Counted from the first letter of the stretch, positions 24,320 to 33,585 are shown. The stretch is 64,000 nucleotides of DNA from Candidatus Gordonibacter avicola (GCA_019113915.1 DXGM01000003.1:124001-188000); one strand, 5' to 3'. The notes: a model not told the origin generated them from the letters alone. A program made the numbers and translations.

Positions 24320-25252
24320 TTATATCGTAAGCACAACGGCGCTGCTTGCGAACAAGGCCGCAGCATAAAACGCGCCCAGCGCCACGTTCACGCTGCAAAT
24401 CTGAGCCATCGCACCAATGCGCGATGCGGGCACCAGCGGGTTCTTCATTAGTGCGCCTACCAGGGGATACGCAGCCAGCAGCATGAACGGCACCACGATA
24501 AGTCCGCTGGGGAAGAACACGGCCAGAATCACAATGATGGCAAGCAGCCACACCATCACCGCACCATGGTAGAGCTTCCGGGCACCCGCGCGCCCCAACA
24601 GCACCGGCAACGTGCGCCGGCCCGCTTCAACATCCTTTTCGATGTCGCACGTGTTGTTCGTCAGCATGATAAGCCCCACGCCGATGATGGTAGGCACCGC
24701 CCACAGAAGTGCGCGCAGATCAAAGATGCCGGTGAGCGCCTGGTAGCAGGCAAGTGGGATAAGCCCACCCATCACGCCGCCGCTCACCAGCTCGCCGATA
24801 GGCAGGTAGGACACCGGCGTTTTGCCCGCTGAGTACAGCACCACAAACGCGGCACCTACCACACCGATGGCAAGCGGAATCCACCCCGCAACCCAAATGA
24901 CATAGGCCCCCAGCGCAAAGGCCACTACCAGAAAGCCAAAAGCCAGCGTGAGCGCCGCGCGCGGGTTCACGTTGTTGTACACGAGCACCGCGTCCGTGGG
25001 ATCCACGTTGTCACCAGCCGAGTCGGTGCCTTTGACGTAGTCGTAGTAGTCGTTAAACGTGTTCACCGCCGCCTGCATCAGCACGCAAATAATCATCAGT
25101 ACGCACGCCATAACCACCGACACCGTGCCCGTGGTGGCCGCTGCGCCCACCGCTATGAGGGAAGGTAGCAAAGCCGCAGGCCAAGTGTGGGGTGCTGCCA
25201 GCTGCAGCGCCATGCGTGGGGTGAGCCGCCCGGTGGCGCGCTCCTTGCTCAT
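24320..25252 (-). CDS. menA: 1,4-dihydroxy-2-naphthoate polyprenyltransferase
   Basis: 310 residues, UbiA superfamily, about eight to nine membrane helices. Both aspartate motifs are present: NTFNDYYDYVKGTD near 65-78 and NNTCDIEKDVEAGRRT near 197-212. Early motif PHTWPAALLPSLIAVG is typical of MenA. It joins a polyprenyl chain to 1,4-dihydroxy-2-naphthoate in menaquinone synthesis, needed by the quinone-linked reductases of this lineage. ATG overlaps the upstream gene's stop by 3 bases (TGA/ATG overlap), so the two are coupled. Confidence 0.88.
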   Translation of the reverse strand: MSKERATGRLTPRMALQLAAPHTWPAALLPSLIAVGAAATTGTVSVVMACVLMIICVLMQAAVNTFNDYYDYVKGTDSAGDNVDPTDAVLVYNNVNPRAALTLAFGFLVVAFALGAYVIWVAGWIPLAIGVVGAAFVVLYSAGKTPVSYLPIGELVSGGVMGGLIPLACYQALTGIFDLRALLWAVPTIIGVGLIMLTNNTCDIEKDVEAGRRTLPVLLGRAGARKLYHGAVMVWLLAIIVILAVFFPSGLIVVPFMLLAAYPLVGALMKNPLVPASRIGAMAQICSVNVALGAFYAAALFASSAVVLTI

Positions 25253-26421
25253 AGGTCGTTTCCTTTCTCACTGTCATACCGTGCGCGTCGCCGCGGAAGC
25301 CACGTGGGCGGCGCAGGCTTAAATCGCCTGATGGTTTCGTTCTTCAAGATGCCGCCCAGCGAACCCAGCGTCTGCCAGATAAAGCTGCGCGTTTCTGCGT
25401 CGAGCTTCGTACCCTGGCCAAGGAGGCGGCGGGTGTTCGCGAACAGTTTCTCCTGGAATTCCGCCCACGAACTTGCCTCGGTGGAGGCGAAGAGCTCATA
25501 GATGGTGTCGATAAACCGCTCGCGTTCGGCTGGCGATTTGCCGCGCAGCCAGGCATCGAGGGCTTCGTCGAAGAACACGGCCGACGGGTTGAGCGCCTCC
25601 TGGTACACGAAGTCGTCGCCCTCAACCTGCCAGGAGAATGGCTCATGCTGAAACACCGACCACGCCGAGGACACCACCACGCGGTAGTCGCGCCGGCGTT
25701 CCAGAATCATGCCGAACGCCGAGGACTCCGGCACCGTCTTGTGCAGCAGGTCACAGAAGCGTGTGCTCTCGATGCGCGGCGACGGATCCTCAAGAAACGA
25801 GGGGCCGTCGTGGTTGTACACGCCGACAATGCGGGCGAAAGTGCCCTCGTCCACGGTGAGCGTCGCGTATTCGGCGAGGTTGCCGCCCTTGGAGTGACCC
25901 CCAAGGATGAGCGGCCCTTCGGTGGCCGACGCCACGCCCGAGGCATACGCGAGCGCCGTGCACTGGGAGGGGATAACCTCTTTGAAGCACAGGTTGAAGT
26001 CTTCCTTCCAGCCAGCGAAGCTGCCATCGGTGCCGCGAAACGCCAAATACCCCGTCTCACCTGCGCCGTCGGGGAAGAACAGCGTCACGGCCGAGAACTG
26101 CTTCTCCACGGCTTCGGAGTGCTCGTTGGCATAGTAAGCAACGCTCACGTCGCGCATGCGTCGGCTCGCGGCCAACACATGCAGAAACGCGCGCGTATCC
26201 TTCGCGTCCTCCATCCAGCTGCACGCGGTAAGGTCATCCCAGTCTGAGAGCATGATCACGTCGTGCAGCAGCACCCGGCCCGCCCCGGCGGCGGGCATGC
26301 AGGGCGCCTGTTCGTAGTTGAGATAGGCGAGGGTTGCGAACACGAGCGAGTCCACCGGGTTAAACGGTGATTCCGCGAAAGTTCGCTGCTCTTCGGCGAG
26401 ATACGTTACGATTGTTCCCAT
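25249..26421 (-). CDS. DUF2974-type alpha/beta hydrolase
   Basis: 390 residues. A lipase-like fold is indicated by the nucleophile elbow GHSKGGNLAEYA near residue 187 and the preceding YLAFRGTDGSFAGWKEDFN. This matches the Mbeg1-like DUF2974 family of Firmicutes and Actinobacteria, of unknown substrate. The frame is open to 26487, but the ATG at 26421 (MGTIVTYLAEEQRTF) avoids overlap with the divergent gene at 26462. It is upstream of menA with overlapping codons. Confidence 0.75.
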   Translation of the reverse strand: MGTIVTYLAEEQRTFAESPFNPVDSLVFATLAYLNYEQAPCMPAAGAGRVLLHDVIMLSDWDDLTACSWMEDAKDTRAFLHVLAASRRMRDVSVAYYANEHSEAVEKQFSAVTLFFPDGAGETGYLAFRGTDGSFAGWKEDFNLCFKEVIPSQCTALAYASGVASATEGPLILGGHSKGGNLAEYATLTVDEGTFARIVGVYNHDGPSFLEDPSPRIESTRFCDLLHKTVPESSAFGMILERRRDYRVVVSSAWSVFQHEPFSWQVEGDDFVYQEALNPSAVFFDEALDAWLRGKSPAERERFIDTIYELFASTEASSWAEFQEKLFANTRRLLGQGTKLDAETRSFIWQTLGSLGGILKNETIRRFKPAPPTWLPRRRARYDSEKGNDL

Positions 26422-26461
26422 GCTGCCATTGTAGCCGATCGGAAAGGACAGGGCTCGAACC

Positions 26462-26929
26462 ATGCGGGTTTGCACGCCAATTACCATACGCTACGCCGAA
26501 ACGGACATGATGGGCATCGTGTATCACGCGAACTACCTGCTGTATTTCGAGGACGCGCGCACGGCGTTTTTGGAAGCCATCGGGTTTCCGTACAATAAGA
26601 TTGAGGAAACCGGTTATATTTCTCCTGTGGTGAGTTTCACGGTGAACTACGGCGAGCCGCTGCGCTACGGCGAAGTGGCTGTGGTGCGCACGCGCATCGT
26701 GTCGTCGCGGCCGACGAAAACCGTGTATGCGTATGAGGTGTTCAAGCAGGGGCAAGATGTTGAGACGGCGCGGCCCTGTTGCACAGGTCAAAGTGTGCAC
26801 TGCTTGGTGGATGCGGCCACGTTTAAGCCGGTCAGCTTGAAGCGCGCACTGCCCGAATTGTACGCACGCTATGCCGAAGTGCTGGAGCCAGAAGATGGTG
26901 CCGCGCCGAGCGGACATCCTGCGTCGTAG
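26462..26929 (+). CDS. Acyl-CoA thioesterase, YbgC/4HBT hotdog family
   Basis: 155 residues. The hotdog-fold signature IRYAETDMMGIVYHANYLLYFE contains the catalytic aspartate (Asp15) and the conserved H-x-N-Y. The family hydrolyses aryl- or acyl-CoA thioesters; given the two aryl-CoA ligases in the window, an aryl-CoA substrate is possible but not shown. Only 40 bases separate it from the divergent DUF2974 gene, so their promoters must overlap. Confidence 0.85.
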   Translation: MRVCTPITIRYAETDMMGIVYHANYLLYFEDARTAFLEAIGFPYNKIEETGYISPVVSFTVNYGEPLRYGEVAVVRTRIVSSRPTKTVYAYEVFKQGQDVETARPCCTGQSVHCLVDAATFKPVSLKRALPELYARYAEVLEPEDGAAPSGHPAS

Positions 26930-26947
26930 CGAGCAGGTGAGGCTACG

Positions 26948-27496
26948 ATGGATTTCGCCATTCTTGATGCCATACAAAACGCGTGGCGCAGCCCGTTTCT
27001 TGACTGGGCCATGCCACTGGTCACGCACCTAGGCGACCTCGCTTTGATTTGGTTCGCAGCGGCAGCCGTGCTGCTTTCGCGACCGAAGTGGCGCACGTAT
27101 GGGCTTGCGGTGCTTATTGCGGTGGTACTGACGGCCGCAGTGGGTACGCTGGTGCTGAAACCCCTGTTTGGACGCGTGCGACCCTTTGAGATTGCCGGGT
27201 TTACGGAGCTTTTGATACCGGCACCGTTCGGTTCGTCATTCCCTTCGAATCACTCGATGGTATCATTCGCAGCTGCTACGGCGCTCTGCTGCATACCGGC
27301 ACGCGGACGCGGTGTGACGGTGGCGAAGGTGCTCGCGGTGGTGGTAGCGTGCTTGATTGCGTTCTCGCGCGTGTACTTGTACGTGCATTTTCCCAGCGAC
27401 ATCGCGGTAGGTGCCGTGCTGGGCATCGCGCTGGGCTTTGCGTCAGTAGCCCTGGCCAAACGCCTGCGCCCGCCCGACTCTGACGTGGGGGAGTGA
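26948..27496 (+). CDS. PAP2-family membrane phosphatase
   Basis: 182 residues, five or six membrane helices. The three PAP2 motifs are intact: KPLFGRVRP, FPSNHSM and SRVYLYVHFPSD. Such enzymes remove phosphate from lipid phosphates, for example undecaprenyl pyrophosphate or phosphatidic acid. It follows the thioesterase by 18 bases on the same strand. The exact substrate is not clear. Confidence 0.85.
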   Translation: MDFAILDAIQNAWRSPFLDWAMPLVTHLGDLALIWFAAAAVLLSRPKWRTYGLAVLIAVVLTAAVGTLVLKPLFGRVRPFEIAGFTELLIPAPFGSSFPSNHSMVSFAAATALCCIPARGRGVTVAKVLAVVVACLIAFSRVYLYVHFPSDIAVGAVLGIALGFASVALAKRLRPPDSDVGE

Positions 27497-27504
27497 CAAG
27501 ACCT

Positions 27505-28323
27505 TTACGACGCAGCTTTCTTGCGGGCGGCGGAGCGCTTCGCGGGCTTCTTCTCCGGGTCCTCACCCGTGCGTGCCTTCAGGCTGGCGGCGAGAGCATC
27601 CATGAGGTCGATGACGTTGGACGGTTGCGCGGAGGGTTGTGCGGCTACAATCTGCTTGCCGGCAATCTTGTCCTGGATAAGCCCCATGAGCTTTTCTTGG
27701 TACTCGTTCTTGAACCGCGCGGGGTCAAAGGGTTCAGACATGCTCTCTACCAGGCGCTTCGCCATATCAAGTTCGGCATCAGCCACGTCGGGGTGGGCGA
27801 GCGTTTTGGGAATATCCTTCACTTCGCTTTGGTAGTGCAGCGTCATCATGACGAGGTCGTCTTCGTAGGGAATGAGCGCGATGGGTGTTTCAGAGTTGCC
27901 GAGCACCGTGGTGCCGATGGCGATTTTGCCTTCCTCCACCATGGCAAGGCGCAGCAGCTCCAGCGGCTTTTCGCCGCCGGGTTGCGCCACCACCTGATAG
28001 GGTTTTTCGAAGTAGATGGGCGGGACTTCCTCCATGTCGGTGAACTGGACTATCTTCATGGAGCGGTCGGCGTCGGTTTTGATGGCATCCAATTCTTCAT
28101 CGCTCACCACAACGTATTTGCCCTTTTCGTACTGGTAGCCACGCACGATGTCATCCGGACCCAGTTCGCGCTTGCAGTCGGGGCACGTCTTTACGTAGCG
28201 CACACGCTTCATGCTGTCTTTGGCCAGCTGATTGAAGCGCACCGCATCGTCCTGCGTGGCGGCGAACAACTCAACCGGTATATACACCAGGCCAAATGCA
28301 ATAGCACCTTTTCTGCCAGCCAT
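27505..28323 (-). CDS. ku: Ku, non-homologous end-joining DNA-end-binding protein
   Basis: 272 residues, typical of bacterial Ku: N-terminal core start GRKGAIAFGLVYIPVELF, central RYVKTCPDC, VSDEELDAI, and IYFEKPYQVVAQPGG. It forms a ring homodimer that loads on double-strand ends and recruits ligase D. The C-terminal 25 residues are Lys/Ala-rich, as in Ku proteins with a DNA-binding tail. GGGAAAGGAG before the ATG at 28323 sets the start. No ligD is found in this window. Confidence 0.92.
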   Translation of the reverse strand: MAGRKGAIAFGLVYIPVELFAATQDDAVRFNQLAKDSMKRVRYVKTCPDCKRELGPDDIVRGYQYEKGKYVVVSDEELDAIKTDADRSMKIVQFTDMEEVPPIYFEKPYQVVAQPGGEKPLELLRLAMVEEGKIAIGTTVLGNSETPIALIPYEDDLVMMTLHYQSEVKDIPKTLAHPDVADAELDMAKRLVESMSEPFDPARFKNEYQEKLMGLIQDKIAGKQIVAAQPSAQPSNVIDLMDALAASLKARTGEDPEKKPAKRSAARKKAAS

Positions 28324-28471
28324 GAGCGCTCCTTTCCCGAGTTTGCATGCAAGCAGCACGCCGATAGATAGTGTACCCACGTGAACAGGGGAAAGAGGGA
28401 AGCGCTGGTGCGTTGGGGGAGAATTGCGGGGCGTTCGCAGGCGGGGCGTTACCACGACCTCAAGAACTAAG

Positions 28472-28503
28472 AAAGGGGTCGGTCCTTACGAACCGACCCC
28501 TTT
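28472..28503. terminator. Strong bidirectional intrinsic terminator
   Basis: A 12-bp perfect hairpin AAAGGGGTCGGT/ACCGACCCCTTT with the loop CCTTACGA and A/T-runs on both sides. On the minus strand it follows the 24-codon gene at 28517-28591 by about 14 bases. Confidence 0.85.
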
Positions 28504-28516
28504 TCTGCGCTGTGCG

Positions 28517-28591
28517 TCACGCAAGTCGCCGTATCAGCGAGATGCAGAGCGCGGCGCCCGCGAAGCACAGCAGGGAAATCGAGTATCCCAT
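28517..28591 (-). CDS. 24-residue single-helix membrane peptide
   Basis: The peptide MGYSISLLCFAGAALCISLI + RRLA is almost entirely one hydrophobic helix ending in a positive tail, so it should insert in the membrane with the C-terminus inside. Support for a real gene: AGGAGG six bases before the ATG, a strong terminator right after the stop, and no other use for the gap. The open frame runs on upstream, but the ribosome site marks this start. It could be a small subunit of a membrane complex or a type I toxin-like peptide; neither can be shown here. Confidence 0.55.
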   Translation of the reverse strand: MGYSISLLCFAGAALCISLIRRLA

Positions 28592-28744
28592 GGCTTCCTC
28601 CTTGCATCCAGAAACCCTCATCCGGGTTCCCATTGCCTGCACTTTACCACGCAGAAACAACGCATCGAAAGCACACAATGGCCTTCGTAACCAATCGGTT
28701 GTTCTGCCGTTGGAAACAAGGACACCATGGGAAAGATTCACATC

Positions 28745-28772
28745 GCGCTCCCCATCTTTTGACAGGGAGCGC
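28745..28772 (-). terminator. Hairpin downstream of the MFS gene
   Basis: GCGCTCCC (28745-28752) pairs with GGGAGCGC (28765-28772), 20 bases past the stop of the minus-strand MFS gene. The T-rich side faces the plus strand, so its efficiency for the MFS transcript is uncertain. Confidence 0.45.
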
Positions 28773-28792
28773 TTTCAATTCAGTCCGTGAGG

Positions 28793-30091
28793 CTAAAAAG
28801 TATACGAACCCTTTTCCTCGTTCATGTCGATTTCCTTTGGCGTCTCTTGCTTTGTCTCCAACTTCATGGTCCTATGCAAGCCGAAGGCGAAGAACACAAT
28901 CAAAGCCACGATATAGAACGGAAGCATGGCGATGTAGGGACCCCACATCCATCCGAATGCAGTGATGGCACCACCCATGAAAACGGCACCAATAAACATG
29001 CCGATGTTCTGCGTGAAGGCCAAAAGCGAGTTAGCGGCAGGAACATCGTCGGGATTCGTAACGGAGTTCGGAGCGAACTGCCAGAGCATTCCCGGAACCC
29101 AACCTGCGACGATACCAGCAATAATTGCTTCGATATAGTAGAGGTTCGGATCCTTCAAAACGAACACCGTTGCGGTCAGTATAACGCCGCAGATAAGAGC
29201 AATCAGCAACAGCCACCTATGGCAGTTGAGCTTCTGGGCAATGACGCCACCAATGGGAGGCGCGATAGCCGCGATCAAACCAAAAATGGAAGCCATTCCC
29301 GTAGCAAAAATGAGACCCGTGCCTAACTGCACATCAAGATAGGTGGTCAAGAAGCCATTAATGGCCATATAGACAGCTTCGTCAAGGAAGAAGATGATAG
29401 CCAAACCCCAAAGCATCTTGCTCTTGTAAGCGCGCTTGAACACCGCTTTGTTAGCCTTTGGCTTATCAGCAGCTTGATCTGGTGCAAGTTCCTTCGGGGG
29501 CTTGCGATAGAAGATCATGAACAGCGCCCACGCGACAATGTCGTAGACCATCGTACCCCACCACACGGAAACCCAAGGGGCATTAAGCCCGTCGGCGGCT
29601 ACGATCCAGCCGTAGAGGACGGGGCATATGCACATCGTGATGGGTACCCACGAAGCCCAGAATCCCAGAGGGACACTGCGCTTTTCCGGCCTGAACCACG
29701 GGGCAATGCAGGAACTACCACAGACACCCATGATACCGAATCCTACACCCTCGAAAACACGGCTGACGAGAAACAGTGGAACGTTCCCGATAGCCATTGC
29801 ACCCATAATGCAGCCGATTACTCCTGTCGCACACGCGATGGTCACCGTGCCTTTGAATCCCAGTTTATTAATCAGTCCTGTCGTGGGAAATGCCATGACG
29901 AATCCCATGACGTAGAACAAGGCAATTACCAAACCTAATTCAGCTTCGTTAAAGCCGAACTGAGCCATAACTACGGGACCGAGCGCAGTCACCTTGCCCA
30001 TGTTTGCAGGAGCGGTAATGCCAGCTAAAAGGGCGACAATAAGTATCACCCACCCATATGCGCTCCCCTTGCTTTTTGTTTGTTCGCTCAT
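28793..30091 (-). CDS. MFS transporter, first gene of accessory island
   Basis: 432 residues, twelve membrane helices, major facilitator type related to oxalate/formate or nitrate-like carriers of anaerobes. Seen: long helix 1 (YGWVILIVALLAGITAPAN), the loop 2-3 region INKLGFKGT, and the central cytoplasmic loop with KPPKELAPDQAADKPK. GGGAGG precedes the ATG at 30091. It is divergent from the molybdopterin oxidoreductase at 30797, which suggests it imports the substrate or exports the product of that enzyme (inference). Confidence 0.85.
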   Translation of the reverse strand: MSEQTKSKGSAYGWVILIVALLAGITAPANMGKVTALGPVVMAQFGFNEAELGLVIALFYVMGFVMAFPTTGLINKLGFKGTVTIACATGVIGCIMGAMAIGNVPLFLVSRVFEGVGFGIMGVCGSSCIAPWFRPEKRSVPLGFWASWVPITMCICPVLYGWIVAADGLNAPWVSVWWGTMVYDIVAWALFMIFYRKPPKELAPDQAADKPKANKAVFKRAYKSKMLWGLAIIFFLDEAVYMAINGFLTTYLDVQLGTGLIFATGMASIFGLIAAIAPPIGGVIAQKLNCHRWLLLIALICGVILTATVFVLKDPNLYYIEAIIAGIVAGWVPGMLWQFAPNSVTNPDDVPAANSLLAFTQNIGMFIGAVFMGGAITAFGWMWGPYIAMLPFYIVALIVFFAFGLHRTMKLETKQETPKEIDMNEEKGSYTF

Positions 30092-30796
30092 GAAATAAAC
30101 CTCCCTGTTATTTGAATTGCTAACCGGTTTGAGCCTTACCCCTCGCGCTTCCCCCTTTCCCTCTGGCCGAATCGTTGTGCTTCAGCCCTCCCATCCTTGC
30201 TGCTAAAGCGTTGCGAAGTTGATGCGCCCCTTGGATGCGTAGCAACTTCGGAATGCGATGTGCAGCACAATCAAAATTAGGAGGGATTAAGGGGGTCGGA
30301 TACCTCCTAATCAGATGAAATGAGGTGAATTCCGGAGGGGTTTTTCGTCCTTTTTGACCCAAGAAGCTTGCTCGACCAGGGACTATGTCGCTTAAAACAG
30401 GTCTTTCGTGAGCCTGTACTGGTGATTTAGTGAGCCTGTTTGCTCAGTAAAGCGACCAACGAACTCGTTTTCTTCTGGAGAGATGCCCCTTGGGATGCAA
30501 AACAGTACCGAACCATACGTTCTCGATATCTACCTGATGAAGACGTCTCTTGCAGGTAAGCGTTTTCCCAGATAGTCAACTTCATACAATTTGGAGGAGG
30601 CAATTTCTCGTTCGGTTTTGACGAAAAAGTAAACAAGAAATCATTCTTAACGCTCCTAGGCTGGCTCTAATCCGAGGCCTACGATCAGTCCATCGCACTC
30701 TTATTTCGAGGGGGTGGTTGGCTCGAAGCGCGCAGAGTCAACGATCAAGGAGATTCAAGGGGTTGCGTAAAAGATTCCTTCGTGAAAGGAGAGAGA
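30092..30796. promoter_or_regulatory. 705-base regulatory gap with inverted repeats
   Basis: No convincing gene; two minus-strand frames (30120-30362, 30427-30636) lack ribosome sites. ATTAGGAGG (30276-30284) and CCTCCTAAT (30303-30311) make a 9-bp inverted repeat. CGAAGTTG (30214-30221) and CAACTTCG (30243-30250) make an 8-bp one. GTGAGCCTGT occurs twice near 30408-30440. The gap separates divergent genes, so these are candidate operators for the LuxR regulators of the region. Confidence 0.4.
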
Positions 30797-33104
30797 ATGA
30801 GTAATTGGAAATGGCAGGAAGGTGAGTACGAAGTTGTCCGTACTTGCACATGGTCGCCGCCGGGCGAGCATCCCGTCGGGTGGAGCGTGCTGCTCTATAT
30901 TAAAGATGGGAAGCTTCATCACGTCGAAGGCGACCGTAAGAATCCCCTGACCCAGGGGCGCGTTTCAATTAAGTTCCTTGAACTCCCGGCTTATAACAAC
31001 AGCCCCGAGCGTATCATCTACCCGATGAAGCGCGATCCCAAGTTCCGTGGTGACAACTCCAAGTGGGAGCGCATCACCTGGGATGAAGCTTATGACATGA
31101 TTGAAAAAGAAACCCGTCGTGTGCAGAAGGAATATGGCCCCGAGTCCATCATGACCTTCATCGGCACGGGCCGCGACCTGTGGCACACGGTTCCTAAGAT
31201 CACGTTCTCCGCGTTCGAGTCGCCCAACTTCAACTACCCGCACAATGGTTGGTCGTGCTACGGCCCCCGTTCTTCTATCTGCGTGTACGTGCTGGGCGCG
31301 GGGCTATCCCGAACTCGACTATGCGACAGCTTTCCCTGAGAAGCGCTACGACGATCCCGACTACACGCTTTCAAAAGTTGCTCTCGTCGTTGGTAAGAAT
31401 CCTCTCGTTTCCAACCCCGACGGCTTGTTTGGACACGCTCTCGTTGACATGATGAAGCGCGGTACTGAGCTCATCATCGTTGATCCTCGTGCAACCTGGC
31501 TCGCCTCTCGCGCGAAGTACTTCCTGCAGCTTCGCCCCGGAACCGATGCCGCGCTGTACCTCTCCATGTGTAACGTTATCATCGACGAGGATCTCTACGA
31601 CCACGAGTTCTGCGACAACTGGATCTACGGTTTCAATGAGTTTGCAGAGCGCTGCCGTGAGTACAAGCCCGATGTGGCTGCCGCCATCACCGGCGTGAAC
31701 GCCGACCTGATCCGCGAGGCTGCTCGCTACTGGGCCACCAACAAGCCCGGTTCGATGACGTGGGGTCTTGCTGTTGACCAGAAGTGCAACGGCATTCAGA
31801 CCGCTACCCTCGTTCTTCTCCTCTGCGCCATCACCGGTAACCTTGACGTGCCCGGCGGCGTGCTGCTTGGCGCTTCCGACCGCGAAGCTCCGACTTCTTG
31901 GTGGGGCTGGGACGAACTTGATCCGGAAATCCAGGCGAAGCGCATCGGCGCTGCTGAGTACCCGGCTGTCTCGACGGCCTGCTCGACGACGCAGCCCGAC
32001 ATGGCAATGGACGCCATCATGACCGACAAGCCCTATCCGATCAAGATGACCTTCACCATGTCCTCGAACCCGATCGCCTGCCCGGTTGCCGATCCTCAGA
32101 TGGTGTCTAAGGCGATGCTCCGCCCTGACTTCAACGTCTTCGCCGATCTGGTCATGACGCCTTCTGCGGCCGCCTATGGCGATTTGTTCCTGCCTGTTGC
32201 TTCCTCCGGCGAGAAGGACGGCCTCGTCGGTACGCATTACGGTGCTCTGACCCTGTTCGTGGCTGCCTGCGTTAAGGGTGTCCAGACGGGTGAATGCAAG
32301 TCCGACGACGAGATCATGCTCGATCTTGGCTGGCGCCTCAATCCCTCGAAGTTCCCGTGGAAGGACCTGCATGAGTTCCTCACGTGGGAGCTCAACGGCT
32401 ACGGCATTGAGGGCACCTTTGATGATCTGGTTAACTCCGAGACTGGCTTCGTCACGCCTCCGTATGAGTACGAGAAGTACGCTTACGGTCTTCAGACGTG
32501 GAACGGCGAGCCCGGCTTTGGTACGCCGTCCGGCAAGGTTGAGGCGTACTGCCAGCGCTTTGTCGAGTGGGGCGACGACGCTCTTCCGTATTACGAAGAG
32601 CCGCCTTACAGCCCGGTCAGCACGCCTGACCTCTTTGAGAAGTACCCGTTCGTGCTCACGACTGGCGCACGTTCATGGTCGTACTTCCACTCCGAGCAGC
32701 GTCATATCGAGCGCCTCCGCGATCTTGATCCCTGGCCGACCGCTGAGATGAACCCGGCTGATGCCGAGCGTCTGGGCCTGAAGGATGGCGACTGGGTGTA
32801 CCTGACCAACATGTTCGGCAAGTGCCGCCAGATGCTGAAGGTTACGCCTATCGTCAAGCCCGGCGTCATCATGGCGAAGCATGGCTGGTGGTACCCCGAG
32901 AAGGGTCCCGATGATGGTGGTGCAGGCCCATTCGGTGTCTGGGATGCCAACATCAACCAGCTGGTTCCTCACAACTGCTACGGCAAGCTGGGCTTCGGTA
33001 CGCCTTTCAAGTGCATGATCTGCAACGTGGAGAAGGCCGAGGGCGGTCCCGACTTTGAACCGGCGTGGCCTAAGACGAACAATTATCTGGAGTTTTGCAA
33101 CTAA
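30797..33104 (+). pseudogene. Molybdopterin oxidoreductase, interrupted by a one-base frameshift
   Basis: Two overlapping frames (30797-31339 and 31245-33104) make one protein of about 768 residues of the DMSO-reductase superfamily. The frames join at GGGG (31300-31303); one G fewer restores ... VLGAGYPELDYATAFPEKRY. Downstream parts include the MGD-binding stretches (VGKNPLVSN, LIIVDPRATWLASRAKYFLQ) and the C-terminal molydopterin dinucleotide domain (LTTGARSWSYFHSEQRHIERL, PADAERLGLKDGDWV). The N-terminus lacks the Cys residues that normally hold a [4Fe-4S] cluster. AAAGGAGAG sets the start. It may be a true pseudogene, a phase-variable gene or a sequencing error. The partner Fe-S gene follows. 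Confidence 0.8.
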
Positions 33105-33130
33105 CCAACTTTTGAAAGAAGGTGAAAAGC

Positions 33131-33499
33131 ATGGCAGAAAAGATGGGAATGCTCATCGACTATGAATACTGCACTGGTTGCCATTCGTGCGAAGTGAGCT
33201 GCAAGCAGCGCTTTGACCTCGGTTCAGACGACTGGGGCATCAAGGTTGCCGAACTCGGTCCCTGGCAGCATGGGGAAACCGATTTCGAATGGGACTACAT
33301 CCCCATGCCCACCGAGACGTGCGACATGTGCAAGGATCGAATCGCCGCAGGAAAGATTCCTCTGTGCGAGCAGCACTGCCAATCTTTCGTTATTGAGGTA
33401 GGCCCGGTTGCTGAACTCGCCGCAAAGATGGGTTCGAAGAAGAAGCTGGTTCTCTACAGCGAAACCTGTGAAGCGTCTCGCAAGAAAGCGCTTTTCTAA
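33131..33499 (+). CDS. Small 2x[4Fe-4S] partner of the molybdoenzyme
   Basis: 122 residues of the DmsB/ferredoxin type, but short. First cluster Cys14-x2-Cys17-x2-Cys20-x3-Cys24, second Cys64-x2-Cys67-x11-Cys79-x3-Cys83. It should pass electrons to or from the molybdopterin subunit encoded 26 bases upstream. Because the large subunit has lost its own cluster, this is the only visible Fe-S wire. GAAGGTG lies before the ATG at 33131; a GTG at 33122 is an alternative. Confidence 0.85.
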   Translation: MAEKMGMLIDYEYCTGCHSCEVSCKQRFDLGSDDWGIKVAELGPWQHGETDFEWDYIPMPTETCDMCKDRIAAGKIPLCEQHCQSFVIEVGPVAELAAKMGSKKKLVLYSETCEASRKKALF

Positions 33500-33530
33500 A
33501 CAGTTTCTAGCGACCATATTCGACTCCTCT

Positions 33531-33564
33531 GACCCGGTCGGCGACGGTGTTGACCGACCGGGTC
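33531..33564 (+). terminator. Hairpin between the Fe-S subunit and DUF1508 genes
   Basis: An 11-bp perfect inverted repeat GACCCGGTCGG / CCGACCGGGTC with a 12-base loop. No T-run follows, so it may be a processing or attenuation hairpin instead of a full stop. Confidence 0.5.
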
Positions 33565-33585
33565 TCATGCGAAAGGGGGCCATTA

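Noticed and set aside
28371..28790. 139-residue plus-strand reading frame
   Set aside because: It crosses a strong terminator, lacks a ribosome site and overlaps the better-supported small gene on the other strand.
30120..30636. Two short minus-strand frames in the divergent gap
   Set aside because: No ribosome sites and no recognisable sequence; they overlap inverted repeats of the regulatory region.
31290..31310. Programmed ribosomal frameshift in the molybdoenzyme gene
   Set aside because: The site is a plain GGGG run without a slippery heptamer or obvious stimulatory hairpin; mutation, phase variation or read error are simpler.
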